From positions 1 to 42,289 of the forward strand of contig NZ_WXEY01000024.1 in assembly GCF_009877425.1 (NCBI RefSeq): 42,289 nt of DNA. Reading direction: 5' to 3'. Position numbers and translations under genes: made by a program. Position 1 is the stretch's first letter. Each line of letters starts with the position of its first letter. The notes under the pieces were generated by a model. It had not been told where the DNA came from. It searched no databases and worked only from the letters and a program-made list of their open reading frames with translations. This document shows, in pieces, positions 39,707 to 42,289 of this stretch. The stretch comes from Heliomicrobium undosum (GTDB lineage: Bacteria > Bacillota > Desulfitobacteriia > Heliobacteriales > Heliobacteriaceae).

Positions 39707-40437
39707 TTTTTCCGGCCATCGACTTAAAAGGCGGCCGTTGTGTCCGCCTCTACCAGGGGCGGATGGAAGACGCCACCGTCTACAACGACGACCCCGTCAG
39801 CCAAGCCCTCGCCTGGCAGGCCAAGGGCGCCCAGATGATCCACCTCGTCGACCTGGACGGCGCTTTTGAAGGGGAGCCAAAAAACCTCCCTGTCATCCAG
39901 GCCATCCTGGAGGCCGTGACCGTCGCTGTCCAACTCGGCGGCGGCATCCGCGACTTGAACATCATCGATCGCTACCTGCGCATGGGCGTCGCCCGGGTGA
40001 TCCTGGGGACGGCGGCGATCAAAAACCCCGAACTGCTCTCTGCCGCCTGCATGGAGTACGGCCAGCGCATCGTCCTCGGCCTCGACGCCCGCGACGGCAA
40101 GGTGGCCACCGACGGCTGGGCCGGCACGTCCCAGGTGACGGCGCTGGAACTGGCCCTGGAGATGAAAGGGCGGGGCGTGCGCCGCGTCGTCTATACGGAC
40201 ATCTCCAAAGACGGCACCCTGGCCGGCCCGAACCTGGCGGCGACAGCCGAATTGGCGCGTGCGACCGGGCTGAAGGTCATCGCCTCGGGCGGCTTCGCCA
40301 CCATCGATGATGTGAAGGCGGCCGCTGCCTTGGAAAGTGACGGTATTGAAGGCGCTATCCTGGGCAAATCGATTTACACCGGCTCCATCGATGTGGCGGA
40401 AGCCATCGCCGTCGCCAGGGAGGGAAGGTCATGCTAG
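39700..40437 (+). CDS. hisA: ProFAR isomerase HisA
   Basis: 245 residues, a (beta/alpha)8 barrel. Isomerises ProFAR to PRFAR. Seen: the catalytic Asp in [66 protein letters not shown] with the second catalytic Asp, and the phosphate loop [16 protein letters not shown]. The start overlaps hisH, and the stop overlaps hisF by 7 bp. Confidence 0.96.
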   Translation: MLIFPAIDLKGGRCVRLYQGRMEDATVYNDDPVSQALAWQAKGAQMIHLVDLDGAFEGEPKNLPVIQAILEAVTVAVQLGGGIRDLNIIDRYLRMGVARVILGTAAIKNPELLSAACMEYGQRIVLGLDARDGKVATDGWAGTSQVTALELALEMKGRGVRRVVYTDISKDGTLAGPNLAATAELARATGLKVIASGGFATIDDVKAAAALESDGIEGAILGKSIYTGSIDVAEAIAVAREGRSC

Positions 40438-41216
40438 CCAAACGGATCATCCCCTGCCTCGATGTCCATGGCGGCCGCGTCGTCAAAGGGACCAACTTTG
40501 TCAACCTGCGCGACGCCGGCGACCCGGTCGAACTGGCCGCCGCCTATGACAAGGAAGGCGCCGACGAGGTGGTCTTCCTCGACATTACCGCTTCTTCAGA
40601 CGGCCGGGCGATCATGCTCGACGTGGTCCGCCGCACCGCCGAGAAGGTCTTCATCCCCTTCACCGTCGGCGGCGGCCTCCGCTCCGTCGAGGACATCCGG
40701 GAGATGCTCAAGGCGGGCGCCGACAAGATTTCCTTGAACACCTCCGCTGTCCAGACGCCAAAGCTGATCGGCGATGGCGCTTGGAAGTTCGGTTCCCAGT
40801 GCATCGTCGTCGCCATCGACGCCCGCCGCCGCCGTGACGCCGAAGGAAACCCGGTGGAGGGCTGGGAGGTCTACACCCATGGCGGCCGCAAACCGACCGG
40901 CATTGATGTGCTCGAATGGGCGCGCCGCGTTGAGGAACTGGGCGCCGGCGAGATCCTGCTGACCAGCATGGACAAGGACGGCACCAAGGACGGCTATGAC
41001 ATCCCTTTGACCTCAGCCGTCAGCGAAGCCGTCACCATCCCGGTCATCGCCTCCGGTGGGGTCGGGAACCTGGACCATATCGTGGAGGGGCTGACAGCGG
41101 GCAAGGCCGACGCCGCCCTGGCCGCCTCGATCTTCCACTACAAGGAATACACCATCCGCGAGACGAAGGATTACTTGCGGGAGAGGGGAGTGCATGTGCG
41201 GCAATGGCGGGACTAA
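40431..41216 (+). CDS. hisF: Imidazole glycerol phosphate synthase subunit HisF
   Basis: 261 residues, a (beta/alpha)8 barrel. Forms IGP and AICAR with ammonia from HisH. Seen: the catalytic Asp in [73 protein letters not shown] and [20 protein letters not shown]. Full length and intact. Overlaps hisA before and hisIE after by a few bases. Confidence 0.96.
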   Translation: MLAKRIIPCLDVHGGRVVKGTNFVNLRDAGDPVELAAAYDKEGADEVVFLDITASSDGRAIMLDVVRRTAEKVFIPFTVGGGLRSVEDIREMLKAGADKISLNTSAVQTPKLIGDGAWKFGSQCIVVAIDARRRRDAEGNPVEGWEVYTHGGRKPTGIDVLEWARRVEELGAGEILLTSMDKDGTKDGYDIPLTSAVSEAVTIPVIASGGVGNLDHIVEGLTAGKADAALAASIFHYKEYTIRETKDYLRERGVHVRQWRD

Positions 41217-41890
41217 ACGTTGCCCCTTCCTTTATCGATGAACTGAAGTTTGACGCCCACGGCCTGATCCCGGCCGTTATCCAGGACGCCGCTTCGGGCC
41301 GCGTCCTGATGGTGGCCTACATGAACCGGGAATCGATCGAAAAGACTCTGGAGACGGGACAGACCCACTTCTACAGCCGCAGCCGCAAGGAACTGTGGCA
41401 TAAAGGGGCCACCTCGGGTCACTTCCAGCAGGTGACCGCCGTCGAGTACGACTGTGACCGCGACTGCCTGCTCTTTCAAGTGGAACAGGCTGGGGCGGCC
41501 TGCCATGAGGGGTCTTTCTCCTGCTTCCGGGGGATTGGGGAAGCGGCGGGGAAATCAGGTGTTGATAAAGTTGAAAGCGTGGTCGAGAAAGTGGCTACGG
41601 GCGGCTGCGGAATCGGTGCCACCCTGGAAGAGTTAGCCGCCGTCATCGCCACCCGCAAAAAGGAATTGCCGGAAGGATCCTATACGACCTACCTCTTTAC
41701 CAAGGGACAGGACAAGATCCTAAAGAAGGTTGGGGAAGAGGCAGCCGAGGTGATCATCGCTTCGAAGAATAATGCACGGGGCGAGATTGTCTATGAGGCG
41801 TCTGACTTAATCTATCACCTGCTGGTTCTACTGCGGAACCATGGGATTGAGTTGGACGAAATCGCTAAGGAATTACAGCGCCGGAGATAA
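41204..41890 (+). CDS. hisIE: Bifunctional HisI/HisE
   Basis: 228 residues. The N-terminal part is phosphoribosyl-AMP cyclohydrolase (HisI): [53 protein letters not shown], and zinc-binding [10 protein letters not shown]. The C-terminal part is phosphoribosyl-ATP pyrophosphatase (HisE): [36 protein letters not shown] and [13 protein letters not shown]. Between them is a linker of about 30 residues ([21 protein letters not shown]), longer than usual. The chosen ATG overlaps the hisF end by 13 bp. Last gene of the operon; a terminator follows. Confidence 0.95.
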   Translation: MAGLNVAPSFIDELKFDAHGLIPAVIQDAASGRVLMVAYMNRESIEKTLETGQTHFYSRSRKELWHKGATSGHFQQVTAVEYDCDRDCLLFQVEQAGAACHEGSFSCFRGIGEAAGKSGVDKVESVVEKVATGGCGIGATLEELAAVIATRKKELPEGSYTTYLFTKGQDKILKKVGEEAAEVIIASKNNARGEIVYEASDLIYHLLVLLRNHGIELDEIAKELQRRR

Positions 41891-41910
41891 TTAGTTTGAT
41901 TCATAAAAGT

Positions 41911-41948
41911 AGGACTAGTATACATTGCTAGTCTTGCTTTTTATTTTT
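41911..41948 (+). terminator. Terminator of the his operon
   Basis: AGGACTAG (41911-41918) and CTAGTCTT (41928-41935) form an 8-bp stem (one G-T pair) with a nine-base loop, followed by a T-rich run. Confidence 0.75.
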
Positions 41949-42240
41949 AAATTAATTATTAGATTGAGAAAATAATAACATCTCATTAATCAAGATTTGT
42001 GTTTAAGAACAGAAAAGGAGGGACATTGAAATAATTCCTATGAATTAAAATATTAGTATTGAAATTTTACCCGTCGAAATGTAAAATGTTAATTGAATCA
42101 CTAGAAATGTTTTAATGAAGGAATTTTATGGAGAAGCAGAATTTGATTTAAATCTCTACCGTTAATTCATTTAACAGTTATTCGGTCAGTTAATGTCAGG
42201 TTAGAGATGCCGTAAGCGCTTAGGAACAGTAAATGAAAAA
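41949..42240. other. AT-rich intergenic region
   Basis: About 290 bp, much richer in A/T than anything else in the window, with no open frame that looks coding. It probably carries the promoter of the gene starting at 42254; TTAATG/TAAAAT-type elements are too frequent here to choose one. Confidence 0.55.
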
Positions 42241-42253
42241 AGGAGGTTTTCGA

Positions 42254-42289
42254 ATGAAGCTCAAAGAATTAAAAATTGAAGGTTTGTAT
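42254..42289 (+). CDS. Start of a new gene (partial)
   Basis: ATG eight bases after a perfect AGGAGGT. The 12 visible residues read MKLKELKIEGLY, cut by the window edge. An N-terminus of the form MKLK-x-LKI-x-G is typical of AAA/RecF/SMC-like ATPases, but 12 residues are too few to assign. AT-rich codons unlike the his genes. Confidence 0.6.
   Translation, partial: MKLKELKIEGLY

Noticed and set aside
1-42289. Insertion sequence or transposase
   Set aside because: No transposase motif and no terminal inverted repeats with target duplication were seen, although decay zones exist at 8.3-8.8 and 27.3-28.3 kb.

Overview
The window looks like a chromosomal segment of a GC-rich Gram-positive anaerobe of the Firmicutes/Clostridia. 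I infer a Heliobacteriaceae or Peptococcaceae-type genome, and no single marker proves it. The support is strong AGGAGG-type ribosome sites with frequent TTG and GTG starts, a YerC/YecD (TrpR-family) gene ahead of a hisZ-containing histidine operon, the DUF1659/DUF2922/YvrJ trio, a YwqA-type SNF2 helicase, a PadR plus HAAS-FtsW pair, CGAAC-N4-GTTCG (LexA/DinR-type) boxes, and an oxygen-sensitive-looking siroheme reductase and radical SAM enzyme. No rRNA, tRNA or CRISPR array is visible.

Layout. 1-1.9 kb (minus strand): a radical SAM/SPASM peptide maturase preceded by a 137-residue partner that carries a 9-residue tandem repeat, a probable RiPP-like pair. 1.9-4.4 kb: a Cys-rich DUF6125-like protein divergent from a fatty acyl-CoA ligase with a clear promoter. 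4.5-6.3 kb: a six-copy 15-bp ATGCAT array, then a PadR regulator overlapping a HAAS-FtsW/RodA membrane protein. 6.5-8.3 kb: a small siroheme sulfite/nitrite reductase fused to DUF1858, with a CRP/FNR-like site at -41.5, and a conserved unknown partner. 8.3-8.8 kb: gene debris (HsdR-like and beta-propeller-like). 8.9-9.8 kb (minus): DUF1659, DUF2922 and YvrJ behind two LexA-type boxes. 10.1-10.7 kb (minus): a nitroreductase. 10.9-15.1 kb: a two-gene SNF2 helicase operon. 15.3-17.3 kb: a GntR(YtrA)-ABC-permease operon with its own palindromic operator. 17.5-22.1 kb: MtaD-type deaminase, then a MacA/MacB-like efflux operon. 22.4-25.7 kb: an HD-GYP phosphodiesterase and a long coiled-coil protein whose N-terminal part resembles exonuclease VII large subunit without its active-site motifs. 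25.8-27.1 kb (minus): a xanthine/uracil permease. 27.3-28.3 kb: a decayed, partly duplicated YcdB/YcdC-type gene. 28.3-29.1 kb: two small unknown genes. 29.35-30.7 kb: a stand-alone TrpB2. 30.9-32.5 kb: a secreted LysM protein. 32.7-32.9 kb (minus): TatA. 33.1-41.9 kb: yerC and hisZ-G-D-C-B-H-A-F-IE. 41.9-42.3 kb: an abrupt AT-rich stretch ending in the start of a new gene.

How it works together. The his cluster supplies all steps from PRPP/ATP to histidine except histidinol-phosphate phosphatase; HisZ and a short HisG form the hetero-oligomeric ATP-phosphoribosyltransferase. The other units are small independent operons, most with recognisable intrinsic terminators.

A cross-cutting feature is short, degenerate tandem repeats of different unit length. 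Inside genes they are exact multiples of three: 18 bp in the siroheme reductase linker, 15 bp in the SNF2 protein and in the coiled-coil tail, 24 bp in the HisZ tail, about 12 bp in the HisC tail. Outside genes they are 15 bp before padR, about 12 bp at 9.93-10.02 kb, and 23 bp before mtaD.
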